This document shows positions 21,901 through 32,287 of a DNA stretch of 64,000 bases, one piece after another. Position numbers and translations under genes: made by a program. The stretch lies in contig CM066300.1 of NCBI GenBank assembly GCA_033807695.1, forward strand, positions 4,464,001 to 4,528,000, written 5' to 3'. The notes beneath the pieces were generated by a model. The model did no database searches. It saw only the letters and a list, made by a program, of their open reading frames with translations, and was not told the origin of the DNA. The first letter of the stretch is position 1. Each line of letters starts with the position of its first letter. Origin of the DNA: Daedaleopsis sinensis (taxonomy: Eukaryota > Basidiomycota > Agaricomycetes > Polyporales > Polyporaceae).

Positions 21901-24115
21901 GGGCCGAGATCGGAGAGCTTCGACAGCAGCATGCGGCGGAGGTGGACGTCCTCGAGGAGCAGCTCAAGACCGTCTTAGACGAGCTTGACACGATAACTCG
22001 TCATCGGGACGAAGCCGACGCATCGAGACAGGCCGTGGAGCGCGAGCTCGCGCAGACGAAGGAGCAGCTTCAAGCCCGCCTTGCCGAAGCCGGCGAGACT
22101 CTTGGGAACGCGAGCCGTCTCGAGGCCGAACTTGACCAACTCAAGACGTCGCACGGCGAACAGCTCAGGAATCTTCGCGCCGAACTCGATGCGCTCACAA
22201 AGGAGCTCGAGGACGTCACTCACAGCAAGGAGGAACTCCAAAGTCTGCACGAACGCGCCCTTTCTGAGTCCCAGCAACACAACGAGGAGGTCTCGGAGGT
22301 GCAGAGGAAGGCGCAGACCCTTGAGACTGAGCTGGCGGATCTTCGCGCGACTCATGCTCAGGAGCTCATGGACCTGCGCAAGCAGCTGGAAGACGCCGAC
22401 AGGGAGTTGCAGGAGATCAAGGCATCTGCGGATGCTCAACGCCGTGATGCTGCCGACGAGCTTTCACGGGCGGTCCAGGACCTCCAGACTCGCTTGACTG
22501 CGCTCACGAAGGAGGCAGACGAGTGCCGCATGGAGCTCTGCGAGGAGAAGGCGGCGCACGCTCGCACGCGCGAGTCCGCTACGGCCGAGCTGCAGGAGAT
22601 TTCTGCTATGCGTGATGAGGCCGAGACTGCTCTTGCCGAGGCCGAGGACGAGCTGCCTACCCTCCGGGCGCAGTTAGAACACGCCGAAGCTTCTTTGCGC
22701 GACATGGAGGAGCTGCAATATCATGCGACGAACCTCGAGGCTGAGGTCCAGCGTGCCAAGTCTCTGCAGCGGTTCTTGGAAAGCCGGGTTACCGAAGGGT
22801 ATGTGGTTTTTCCATCTCTCTCGACCTGCCATTCTCTAACGGTTCCACAGCGAACGCCGAGCTGCCGCTCTGGAGGTCGAGTTGGAAGAACTTCGTACTA
22901 AGTGCACAACTCTCGACAAGCGCGCCCAGAACACAGAAGCGAACCTTGCTATGCAGACGATCCAGCACGAGCAGACTGTTGCCGCACTCAGGCGCGAGCT
23001 TAACCATCTTCGTTCTCAGCCCAGCCTTGAGGAGGCGATTGACGAACTCAGAGAGAAGAACGCGGAATACGAAGAGCTCCTCCGGGCAAAGTGCTTGGAG
23101 ATCGAAGAGAACGACGACAAGTTCATCGAGTACGTGTTTCGATAATGCAGCAAGGTGTAAGATGCTAATACTCCACCATAGCATGCTGAAGGAGAAGAAA
23201 AAGCTCAACAGCAAGATCGACTCATTGTCGCGCAAGGTGCAGAATCTTCAGGCGAAGCTTGCCGCTGCCACCGAAGCTGCCTCTAAGACCGCAGAGGTAC
23301 CTGCACCACCTACACCTATCTCAGCTCCCATATACGCACCACTCTCGCGCCCCCCACCTCCCAGCGTTTTCTCTCCTTCCGTTCTTGCTCCGGCAGCTAT
23401 CATTACCGGCTCTGCGTCGTCCTCTCGTTTCATGTCACGCCAGCGCGTAGTCACAGCCCCCGCTGTCTCGCAGCCAGAGCCCATGGCGATCCAACCTCCA
23501 CCGATGCCTTCTTTCAGACCGAAGACCCCAGAATCTTCCCGCAAGCGCATGATGTCGGGCCCTTCGTCCATCGCTCGCCCCAAGACCCCCGAGTCCCGCA
23601 TCCCTTCGCAAATGATGTTCAAGGCCCAAACACCAGAGCGCCATCGAGTTGCTACCTCCTCCTCTCTGCCCGAGTCCGCTTCTTCCTCCTCCCTCATCGG
23701 TGTCAAGAGGCGCGCACCGGACGACTTCGACGACTGCGCGGCGATGCCTCCGCAGACGTTCACCGCAGACAGCGCGCCATCAGGGCACGCTGCGAATCTC
23801 GCGGAACCCACCACGCCGCGCCTGCGCAGGGCGCTGCAGACGATGCGGACAGGGTTCACGCCTAACCGGCACACCACCCGTGCGGGGTCTGCCTCCCCCA
23901 GGCGTGCGACGACCGGGACCCCGTTAGTGGTCGCGCCGACGCTCCCCACGATCATCGACGTGACGAACAGCCCTCGATCGGCCGCGCGGCACGAGCCCGC
24001 GAAGGCGGCGGCGAAGAAGGGGTGGCTCGGAAAGCTCAAGTCGGCGCCTTCACAGCCGCCTCGCGGGTACCCCGCGCGACAACCGCTCTTCGACGCATCT
24101 GGTGGCATGCGATAA
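18942..24115 (+). CDS. Very long coiled-coil protein with basic TPE-repeat tail, function unknown
   Basis: Opens MSTWGIGDNHDSEEVRTLK. The first intron (about 19018-19078) joins LRTK to DAQQETLHG. Nearly the whole protein, well over a thousand residues, is heptad-rich coiled coil with Glu/Gln/Leu/Arg repeats (for example ELEELRAAATRQASELQR and LEADLDAARQELADVEER). A break occurs around 20400-20550 (VTPAYTDTGFTTLTGYVLAVQEQA). From about 23290 the chain becomes disordered: Pro-rich (PAPPTPISAPIYAPLSRPPP), then three related motifs PKTPESSRKR, PKTPESRIP and AQTPERHR, then a Ser/Thr/Arg-rich tail ending PLFDASGGMR. Introns near 19170-19228, 20143-20203, 22799-22850 and 23134-23181. The build (long rod plus CDK-type S/T-P tail) suggests a spindle, centrosome, kinetochore or nuclear-envelope tether, but that is inference; similarity to myosin or SMC rods here is compositional, and no head domain is present. 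Confidence 0.85.
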
Positions 24116-24425
24116 CGTGTGGCCGTCTCGTCCCGTTCTGTTTCTACTTACTCATGGACTTGATGCATCTCGCTGGCGCTATCGTACATAATGCATACAC
24201 CCATGTATTACTACCCACACGCATCCATATGTTTTTATTAGCCCGCCTCGCCTCATCTCATCTCATTTCCTCGCTTCTCGTTTACATCTCCTCTCGCGTC
24301 GACATGTTATCCACCCGCATACGCTCTTTACGTCCCCGTTAATGCATCTGATGATTTCTTGCACTGTCCTTTTCCGAGCTCGCCGGGCTACCCGTCGGTG
24401 GGGTCAATGTTCAGGCCTTCAAGCT
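24116..24425. other. Convergent intergenic region
   Basis: 310 nt, AT-rich at 24170-24260, between two convergent stop codons. Presumably both 3' UTRs; nothing else is seen. Confidence 0.6.
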
Positions 24426-26273
24426 TCAAGCCTTCAAGTGCGACTCCACCAGCGAGCCCACCTCTTCCGCGACCCCCCAAGACGACTGATATCCAGCACC
24501 GCTGCAAACCGGATGTCCAGGTCAGGAGCGGCGGCGGCGGCGGAGGGGAAAAAACTCAAATGCACGCACCCGAACCCATACGCATGCACGACCAACACCT
24601 TCCCTCGCTCCCCGCCGTCCGTGTCCGTGTCCGTGTCCGCGTCCGTGTCCCCGTCCCCGTCGACCGCCACCCACTCCGCCTCGACGCGCGGCCCGCCCTC
24701 GCGCGCGGGGCGCAGGCCGACGTTGTGCGCGAGCACGCGCGTGTCGGGGTCCGCGACGGCGGGCGCGAGCGCGGCGCAGCGCGCGAGGATGCCGCGCGCG
24801 TCCGCGGCGGAGAAGGACGTGTCCCACACGCCGGGCTCGTACTTGCCCCCCAGGACGGTGGTGAAGCCGTGTGCGTTCGGCGAGGGGCGCGGGATGATGT
24901 ACGTCGCGTCGCCTGCGGGGTCGGTGCCTGTGTGTGCGAGAGTCGTTCAGGGTCAACGGTCAGGAGCGAGGGCGGGAGGATGCATGAGAGCAGGGCGGGC
25001 GGTGAGGATGGGGCGGACAGTGAGGATGGGGAGGACAGGGAGGAGGAGAAGGAGAAGGGCTGACCTAGCTCGGTGCACATGGCTTCGTTCACGCGCGGGT
25101 TGTCGATGACGAGTGTCTGTCCGCGGATCGGGTACACGCGCGCGTCCTCGAGCCCGAGCAGCGAGCGCGCACCTGCGTCCGCGGGCTGCGCGTGAGCGGG
25201 GGACAGTAGAATGGAGGGAGGGAGTGGAGCAGGATGCACTGACCGAGTGCGGTCGCGTTGACGAGCACGCCGCGCGCGCCGGCGAGGGCACAGGCGGCGG
25301 CGTACGACCGGACGTGCTTGCGCTCGAACGCGACGCCGCGCGCGACGAGCTCCGCCTTGAGCCACGGGAGGTAGTGCGTCGGGCACGCGGAGATGGTCTG
25401 GAAGCCGACGCCGCGCGTCTGGCTCGCCGGGAGCTCGTCTGGCCGGAGCACTCGGAACTGTGCAGTGTGAATCATTTAATTGTACGGTGCAGGAGTTGTG
25501 GTGTGCATGGTGCATGTGCCGCACAGGCGACGTATGGACGGATCCCGCGGGGAACGGCCGGGTCAGCCGTGCACTCGGTGTTCTAAAGGAGAATGGAGAC
25601 GCACATTGCGAGGTAGATCCTTGTACCACAGGGCTTCGAGGTCGGTCTCTTCGCCGTAGAATACTTTCGAATTGGAAGCCTGTAGTATGTGAGTGAGGAA
25701 GGGCATCCATCATCATGCCGTTCGTCCGAGGATGCCGCTCACGATCACAAGCCCGGACGGGATCATGTCCCAGAACTTGTCACTTCATTCCAGGCGGCAC
25801 GTATCGTCAGCTGCGCCTGCAAAGTGTGCACAAAGTGTGAACGATTTACAAAGTTCTCTTCTCCCATTTGTATTGGCGAGCGTTTCCGTCGCCCATCGGG
25901 AACCAGTTCGCCCCCTATATGGAACCCACAAAGACGGTCGTGTCAGTCATAAGCCTCGTCCTCCCCTGTGTCAACCACAGTCCGCGCGGTGGAGAGCAGC
26001 TACAGCTCCCTGTTGAGCATGCACATGAATGCCGCACCGCGCGGCCGGACCATCTGACGGTCGACTTGACAGCGAAGTCGCAGGGGGACTCACCGCCCAG
26101 GGAGACGCGAACGCCTGCGAATCGAGGTCCTCGGGCATGTCCCGGGCGACGACCTTGACCTTGTACCGCGCGTCCTGCGAAAGCACATGCGCGGCGGTGA
26201 GGCCGATAACACCCGCTCCGAGGACGACGACTGGGGTCTGCTGCGTGCTTTCCGCTGCTGCTCCCGAAGACAT
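24426..26273 (-). CDS. D-amino-acid oxidase
   Basis: FAD flavoenzyme converting D-amino acids to 2-oxo acids, ammonia and H2O2, normally peroxisomal. Dinucleotide-binding [17 protein letters not shown] directly after the start MSSGAAAES; then [19 protein letters not shown] (counterpart of AGANWTPF..), [52 protein letters not shown], and [16 protein letters not shown]. After a 135-nt intron comes [15 protein letters not shown] with substrate-binding Tyr and Arg, VLGGKYEPG, and [19 protein letters not shown]. The last join is across an intron whose acceptor precedes CGGTGCTGG (near 24504); this restores the family's C-terminal G-G-x-G-Y-x-x-S-W-G motif. The stop at 24426 follows VESHLKA; no clear SKL signal. 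Odd: an Asp-Gly/Asp-Thr run (about 24617-24665, [14 protein letters not shown]) built on imperfect GTCCGT repeats inserts into a surface loop. About six introns. Confidence 0.9.
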
Positions 26274-27039
26274 GATAGATGCCGCAGATCTTGTGCTGCT
26301 GGGTTAGGTTGAAGCTGATCGCGGTGCTGTAGAAGGTTGTGAGGGAATGGAAGGGCTACTGAGAGTTCTGTGCAGTGCTTATACTAGTGTCAGCGTGAGT
26401 CATTCCGACTATCGTGGCAATGGGAATCATCGATCGGATTTTCGGATGAGAGGTCTGTGACGAGGGAGAACCTGCAGCTGCAAGCTTTCGATGGTCAATG
26501 AGCGAGGAGACAAAGATATATTGGATGAGCTTTTGTTGAGGTTTCCTTTTGGGGGGACGGGATGCAAAGTGCTGGATGGATGAAGGGAAGCACAGCCACG
26601 GATATCGGGATGGACGGGATAGGAACAAGAGAGGGTTATGGATGTGGTCAGGGACCGACCGGGCTCGGACTCGGAGTTGGATGCTCGCGGGAAGAGCAGC
26701 GGTGGACGAACTGAGGGGAGTGTGTAGAGACGGAGGAGTCTATCACGAATCCGGAACTGGCACCGAAGGGAAGATGGGGCCATACATAGGCGACTCTCGC
26801 CTACCGAGAACGTCTGTCCTCGCTCCAAGACAATACGGCGCATCCGAGGACACATGGACGACTAACGCCAGCCTGCGAAGTGACCCCATTCCCCCGCTCC
26901 TCCTCTCGTCTCACCATCCAGTATCAGCCTGCGATCGCGACGGGATATAAGCACCTCCTCCCACTCCGGCCGCACCCTCTTCTCCACGCGCCGTTCCACC
27001 CTGCCGCTACTCTGCGCTTCCTCTTCTTCTCCAGCACAC
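26274..27039. other. Divergent intergenic region between D-amino-acid oxidase and an orphan gene
   Basis: 766 nt serving as promoter for both sides. A TATA-like TATAAG lies at 26946-26951, 89 nt before the plus-strand ATG at 27040, followed by a pyrimidine-rich leader. No protein-coding frame is convincing. Confidence 0.5.
26946..26951 (+). promoter_or_regulatory. TATA-like element of the orphan gene at 27040
   Basis: TATAAG with a C/T-rich leader between it and the ATG. Position and context fit a fungal core promoter. Confidence 0.45.
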
Positions 27040-27633
27040 ATGCCGCGAGCACCGAGTCCACCTGAGCTCTCCCCTCTCGAGCGCACCGCACTCTGGGTGC
27101 AGGCCCAAGCCTCCCAAGCCTACGCCGCCGACCCGCATCCCCCGTCTCCGTCCCGCTCCTCGAAGACAACGTCGTCCTACCGCACCACCACCTCGTCCGA
27201 AGAGACTTCTCTAAAGCCGTCGCTCGCGCGCTCGTCGTCCATGAACCACCACTCCTCGCACCCGCGCGCCCCGAGCACGACCGCCACCCAGCGCCCGCGG
27301 TACGACGCCCGCTCGAGGAGATCAAGCCTGCCGTTCCCCCAAAGTCCGCCGGGCTCCGGGTTTCCTGTGGCGATGGAGGTCGCCGCGCCGCGCCGGTCGG
27401 AGGGCACAGACAGGAAGGCGAGTGACCTCTTCAGGCTCAAGCTCGCGTCGTCCCGAGATGCAACGCGTTGCCCACAGACACAGACACAGACACCGGCCCC
27501 AGCACAGACGCAGACGCCGCGGCCCTCGTTGCGGAAGCAGAGGCGGCCGTCGCTCATCGACCAGATCATTTCCATCGGGAGCTCCAGCCAGCGACGGAGA
27601 GACGAGCCCGGGCCCGGGCGAAAGCCTGCGTAG
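27040..27633 (+). CDS. Orphan Ser/Pro/Arg-rich protein, 197 residues
   Basis: A single uninterrupted frame from ATG 27040 (MPRAPSPPELSPLERTALWV) to the stop after PGPGRKPA. No known domain. The chain is basic and disordered: a short helix-prone N-terminus (LERTALWVQAQASQAYAAD), Ser/Thr/His-rich middle, a QTQTQTPAPAQTQTP repeat built from CAGACA units near 27475-27515, and a C-terminal RKQRRPSLIDQIISIG motif that looks like a phosphorylation or docking site. Supported by the upstream TATA and pyrimidine leader. A longer frame on the opposite strand is probably its shadow. The gene 1.2 kb downstream also encodes an S/R/P-rich orphan with an RRPRRSPSI-type motif. Confidence 0.55.
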   Translation: MPRAPSPPELSPLERTALWVQAQASQAYAADPHPPSPSRSSKTTSSYRTTTSSEETSLKPSLARSSSMNHHSSHPRAPSTTATQRPRYDARSRRSSLPFPQSPPGSGFPVAMEVAAPRRSEGTDRKASDLFRLKLASSRDATRCPQTQTQTPAPAQTQTPRPSLRKQRRPSLIDQIISIGSSSQRRRDEPGPGRKPA

Positions 27634-28851
27634 GCGACCCAGCTGCAGCTGAACCCTGCCAGGCGCAGAGGGCACAGGGCCAGTACGTACCACTTCCGGA
27701 GACAGAGACAGAGATAGGACGCAGACCCTTGCTGCAGCCCGAACTTGCGCGGCACCGTGAAGACGCTAGACACTCCGTGCCGTGCTTCGAGGAAGACGAC
27801 CTTCTTGTATGAATACCCATGTAGCGTACCGCATTGACACCTAGTATGATGACGCCAGCTCAGCCATAGGAGAAGCGCAGCACAGAAGGGTTTGTCGCAC
27901 AGGTTCGTCTGCAGTTTTCCAGGGTAGGTTCGCGGTGGCATGGTGGTCGAAGACTCGGAGTAGAGCACGTTGAGTCGTGCACGGCTCGAACTTAGACGCC
28001 GGACGCGTCGGGCCGCCACCGGCCCCGCCTCTTTCCGCATGGCGTAACTCGCGCCCCAGGTCATCGCCACTGCTCCGCTCCTTGCCTCTGGCCACCATGT
28101 TCACCGGCCAGAACCAATGCTCATCGCAACTTATGCAGAGTTGATGATGCAGTGCATCGATTCTGCACCTTGTTTCGACCGACTGAGTTTTAGGTGAGTT
28201 GCTTATGACCCTAATCTGCTGACATGGATAGAGCTGCAGGCTTCCTCGTGCCAGCTTCATGTTGGGAGTTCAGTTCATGCACAGCCTGCGACGCCCATAT
28301 CTCCTCAGGCCCTGCTGACAACACTATCTCCTCATGGTATCCACCTCATGGTGTCAGAAACATGTCGGCCCTCATTGATTCCAAAGCTGGCAATCCACAC
28401 CGCACTCAGTTTTGGGGTTTTTCTTCTAGGAACTCTGGCTACGGCTATCGGGACAAGAGTTACGCGTCTCTCGACACCTTGCACGACATGTACGCCGAAG
28501 CCTCCGTTCTCTTGCATCACCGCCTTAGCATGGCCCGAACACCGATGCATCTCATGGGAACCGTGAAAGCTGCCTTCGATCGCCAGTCAACTATGCAGGT
28601 CTTGTAGAAATCAACGTGCAGGCCACAAGGTCATCGGCCTCCTGCAATAAAAGCGCGCTGCGACCGTTCCGTGGTGCTTCGACGCTCTGTCCATCCACCC
28701 TTTCTTGTCTTCACAGACCTTTATTTTCCGCCCTCGCACACTCGCCCTCGCACTCGCACTTGCACACCAATCTGGTATTGGCCGTATACCCCCACCCTCA
28801 CCCTCACCCTCAGCAACACAACCACCGGCCCTACTGCGCAATCCCCCCACG
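27634..28851. other. Intergenic region between two orphan genes
   Basis: 1.2 kb. Several frames of 70-140 codons exist on both strands, but none has domain similarity, consistent splice sites or a clear leader. The last 100 nt, rich in CCCTCAC repeats (28793-28812), are the leader of the next gene. Confidence 0.45.
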
Positions 28852-29874
28852 ATGGCCCCCGAAATCCGCTTCAACGCGTTCGGCATCCCGTACCTCGTCG
28901 AGTTCGCCAACGTCACCTTCCGCTCCCGCTCCCGCGCGGGCTCCGTCTCGACCACAGCCTCCCAGCTCGCCACCGACTCTTCATACCCCCCGAGCCTCCA
29001 CAAGCCCGCGCACGAGCGGCAGCCCTCGCTCCGCCGCCCCCGCCGCTCCCCGAGCATCGCGACGTTCGACTCGGACTGGACGTTCGCCACCGCCTCCTCC
29101 GAGACCCTCGCCGGGCCCAGCGTCCCCAAGACCAAGGCCAAGGCCCACCCCATGAAGGCCGATCGCGACGCCTACGCCTACGAGGACATCAGCGACTCGA
29201 AATACCCCACCTCCCTCTCCCCCTCCGAGCCCTCCCTCGCACCCCCCTCGCCGCTGCTCTCCCCTACGGCGAAGCCGCTCCCGGCGATCACCGTCGAGCG
29301 CGAGCTCGAGACGGAGGGCGCGGGCCTGCTCATCCGCCCCGCGTCCGCCCCGCAGCCCGGGGCCGCGCGCAGGCTCTCGCACGCGCGCCTCGCGCGCCTC
29401 AAGTACCGCATCGCGAAGGCGGTCGTCGCCGCCGGCATGGACTCGTCCCCGGCCGCGTGCGCGCGCGCGGACCCGCTCGACGTCCCCGATGTCGGCCGGG
29501 GGCAGCAGGTGGAGCGGGAAAGAGAGAGGGAGCACGAGAGGGAGAAAGAGAGGGAGAGGGAAAGGGAAAGGGAGGCGTACCGAGTGTCGATGTGCAGCAT
29601 CCGCTCGGAGGAGGTCGAGACGCACGGGCTGCCGAGCTCGCTCTTCCGCGGGACGTACGGGCAGGTCATGGCCGCGCTCACGGCCGCGGGGCTGACCGCG
29701 GCGCCGTGCAAGGCGTCGGGGGTGCAGGACGGTGAGTGCTTGAGTGCTCGACTGTCGGGGTCCAAGTGCTGATTTTAATCTTGCGCTGCAGCTACACGTT
29801 TGGGCGCACTTTTCGTCGCGCACCAGGACCCGCACGGCGGCGTCGAGTTCACGAAGCTCACGCTGTGGGCGTGA
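28852..29874 (+). CDS. Orphan disordered protein with Arg-Glu repeat, 320 residues
   Basis: Two exons (28852-29731 and 29792-29874) joined by a 60-nt GT-AG intron give exactly 320 codons plus stop. Starts MAPEIRFNAFGIPYLVEFAN, a short ordered-looking beta segment, then long Ser/Pro/Arg-rich disorder, a helical patch RRLSHARLARLKYRIAKAVV, a strongly biased stretch EREREREHEREKERERER near 29510-29575 built from GAGAGG units, and an ordered C-terminus (GTYGQVMAALTAAGLTAAPC ... LGALFVAHQDPHGGVEFTKL) that could be a small fold. No family is recognised. The clean splice and in-frame continuation support it as a real gene. Confidence 0.6.
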
Positions 29875-30277
29875 GCCACGCCTGCCGCGGATGGTGCGTT
29901 CGTCGCCTGTCGTCTCTCGAGGGGCACTTGACCTGTGCTCACACTCACAACGCGGTTTAGGCCTGCTCTCTATATTTACTGATATCTATTCAACTTTCAA
30001 CGTTCTCAAACTGAAGTAGCAGTGGACCCCCGCAGGCTTGCAGGTCTTGCCTGGAGGCTGGTACCCACTTCCCCAGCTCTGTGATGCTGATGACTCAATG
30101 CTATGCATCTTCGCTCGTTGACACCACCACTGTACTTACTAATTATGTATCAGGAGTCAACTACGGAGTGTTGGAACATGTATGATATGATTCTGAACAT
30201 GTACTTAAAGTACGTGGTACAATGCCGGGGCCTCTGTCTTAGAGTGTGAGGAGTGTCATGACAAGAAATTTTGCGAT
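29875..30277. other. Intergenic region before tRNA-Trp copy 3
   Basis: 400 nt, lower in GC than its surroundings, with no coding signal. Probably the 3' UTR of the orphan gene plus spacer. Confidence 0.5.
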
Positions 30278-30357
30278 GAACCCTTGGCACAGTGGTAGCG
30301 CGTGAGATTCCAGTAGGGAAGTCCTCAAGGTCGTCCGTTCAATCCGGGCAGGGTTCA
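30278..30357 (+). tRNA. tRNA-Trp (CCA) with 8-nt intron, copy 3
   Basis: 80 nt: acceptor GAACCCT/AGGGTTC, D arm GCAC-AGTGGTA-GCGC, anticodon CCA in TTCCAG, intron TAGGGAAG, T arm GTCCG-TTCAATC-CGGGC, discriminator A, TTTTT 3-4 nt downstream. Flanks differ from the other two copies, so this is a dispersed gene, not a recent segmental duplication. Confidence 0.8.
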
Positions 30358-30588
30358 GTGTTTTTGACTCCTTGCCCATGCATACATAACACCATAGTAT
30401 AGTCGATTGCCACAACTTCACGAGTCAGTCTCGCACATATCGCGCGTTCTGCTCCTACTCCGTCGTCGAACTCCCGGAACACGTTGATAAATATCAGTAG
30501 TAGTAGAGCAGTACATCAAGTATTAGGCTGAACGCACAGTCCTGCAAACAACACACTGGCCTTGTTCATCAATGAGCTGTCCGACAAA

Positions 30589-31613
30589 TCACTGAACGGT
30601 TTCCCCCGTAGCCCAGTCTGTGACAATGTCATCCATCCCCATGATTTGCGGCAGTTGAATCCAGAGCGTTTCTGCCACCATCTTGGCCCGCTTTGCTCGC
30701 GCGTCTCCGCAAACCGCACAGATGGTAGAGTCACTGACTTCCACTATCGCTAACAACCACATTATCAGGCAGCCGGTCTGCAAGCCGCGGTGCATCCTGT
30801 CCGCGAGTTCTTTTTGTGTGTTGATACATATGTTGCGGGTATAGCACGCTGCAGGTGGTTTGAATTGCAGGAGATCCAGCTCCGCGTAGCGCACTCGTTC
30901 CTCCGTAAAGCGAACTTTGGCGTTGACAGCAAGTGCGAGATGGTGGTCAGAGAGCCGCTCCACTGTTCCGTCGGCGCGGGGTATCCCCCGAAGGAGAGAA
31001 GAGATGGGTTGGTTATAGCAGTCTAGCATCGCGCTCGGAAGAGCACCGTACTCCCCCGTACTGTAGAAGAGGTTGAACATCTCGATGGGGTTTGTGTCCA
31101 CACAGTAGCCGGGGACAGCGGGGCGAATTTCGAGGGCCTCGGACCACTGGTCCAAGGTGGTCGGGTAGTATCGCCTGAGTCGCTTCATCGCGGAAGTGAA
31201 CACTTGAGTGAGCTCGTACTTGTGGCTGAGGCGGGCAAGCGCCGCGAGAACACATGGCGAAAGCGGATCGACCGTGTCCCAATAGCTGTAGAACGAACGT
31301 TAACGTGAGCGGAATTCGACGTTCAACTCGCCCATTTGAACACATACCTGGCGCCGTCGTATAACACCCGTAGCAGATGTTTCATGTCGTGCGACGAGTC
31401 CACCACCCGCACCACCGGACACCCATCCATCATCTCGTTCAAGTTGGGATCGTGGGCGGGCTGGGGCAGCGTGAAGAGGCCGCTGAACGTCTCGGAGTGG
31501 CGCGAGAGGACGCCGCGGTGGACGCGGAACGCAGTGTCGGGCCGCTCCGCCACGACGACAATGTTTCCGTCTTCGAACCACAGGTCTGCATCCCTGGCCA
31601 CGTCGTTCGACAT
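30589..31613 (-). CDS. BTB/POZ domain protein, 320 residues
   Basis: Two exons (31348-31613 and 30589-31285), with a 62-nt intron, give exactly 320 codons plus stop. The N-terminus MSNDVARDADLWFEDGNIVV is followed by AFRVHRGVLSRHSETFSGLF, the classical BTB core (F-x-V-H-x-x-x-L-x-x-x-S). Then come VVRVVDSSHDMKHLLRVLYDG, and after the junction YWDTVDPLSPCVLAALARLSHKYEL, typical of the expanded BTB family of mushroom-forming fungi. The C-terminal half has a Cys pair (CAVCGDARAKRAKM) that is common in this family. The molecular partner is unknown; BTB proteins dimerise and some act as cullin-3 adaptors. The start is the only ATG giving a compact BTB. Confidence 0.85.
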
Positions 31614-32207
31614 ATTGTGGACCGTATTGTCGTAGGTCGCGCGAGGCGGAGACTGGAAGATGGAATTTGAAAGGCGTGCAGTGTATGAGCAATAGCCCGG
31701 TGAGCGACTCGACGTGGCAGCTGTACTCACAGAGCGCGAGCTGAGTAGTAGAGAGGTGAACGGATGCCACTGCGTGGTGGTGGGACGCAAGGGAGGCTCC
31801 CGATGATACTGAGCTGGCTGAAATACACTGTTCGTCCCCGTGGTGCTGCAGCTTCTAGCATGCTCTTGAGGAGTGTGCTGCGGTAGTAGATTATCGTCGG
31901 TATCGGCCCGGGCATCCCTCGAGCTTGACGCTAGCGATATTAATGGTGACCGGTGAGAAGGTGGGTGTTCTACTGAGATTGACACCAGCCATGGACGTCG
32001 ACCTGTTAACGTTCTGGACAACCAGAAGACGCAAGCACCGAGTCGGATACGTCCACGTGCCAATACATGCTGCACCGTGACGCCGCTTCTCGACAATCGC
32101 GCAAGCTTCCTGAGTGTGCGAGATCAGCCATAGCTCGTGTGTACAACAGTAGGCAGACGTCCGGTGAGCAACCCAGCGATGGCCGGTTCTTGACTTACGT
32201 CGTAAGG

Positions 32208-32287
32208 ACCGGTAGGTCTTGTCTCCCCTAGGCAGACGATGAGGACCTATTGACCGGAGGGAAGGACGGTCCTACAACCGGTAGGTC
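32208..32287. repeat. Direct repeat ACCGGTAGGTC with inverted related copy between
   Basis: ACCGGTAGGTC at 32208-32218 and again at 32277-32287; between them GGACCTATTGACCGG (32243-32257) is a related sequence in reverse. They lie about 600 nt upstream of the BTB start and could be a regulatory-site cluster. Confidence 0.4.

Noticed and set aside
23248..24108. 286-codon minus-strand frame
   Set aside because: Antisense to the disordered tail of the coiled-coil protein; Gly/Ala/Glu composition is a shadow of Pro/Ser/Thr codons.
25000..25062. G-rich purine run as a regulatory G-quadruplex
   Set aside because: It lies inside a D-amino-acid oxidase intron, the G-runs are mostly on the non-template side of that gene, and spacing is irregular; no supported function.
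27177..28070. 297-codon minus-strand frame
   Set aside because: It overlaps the better supported plus-strand orphan gene, contains Cys/Val runs that mirror the QTQT repeat, and shows no domain or promoter.
1520..30357. The three tRNA-Trp-like elements as a SINE family
   Set aside because: No shared sequence beyond the 80-nt tRNA, no poly-A or tail repeat, no target-site duplications, and paired stems covary, so they are better read as genuine tRNA genes.
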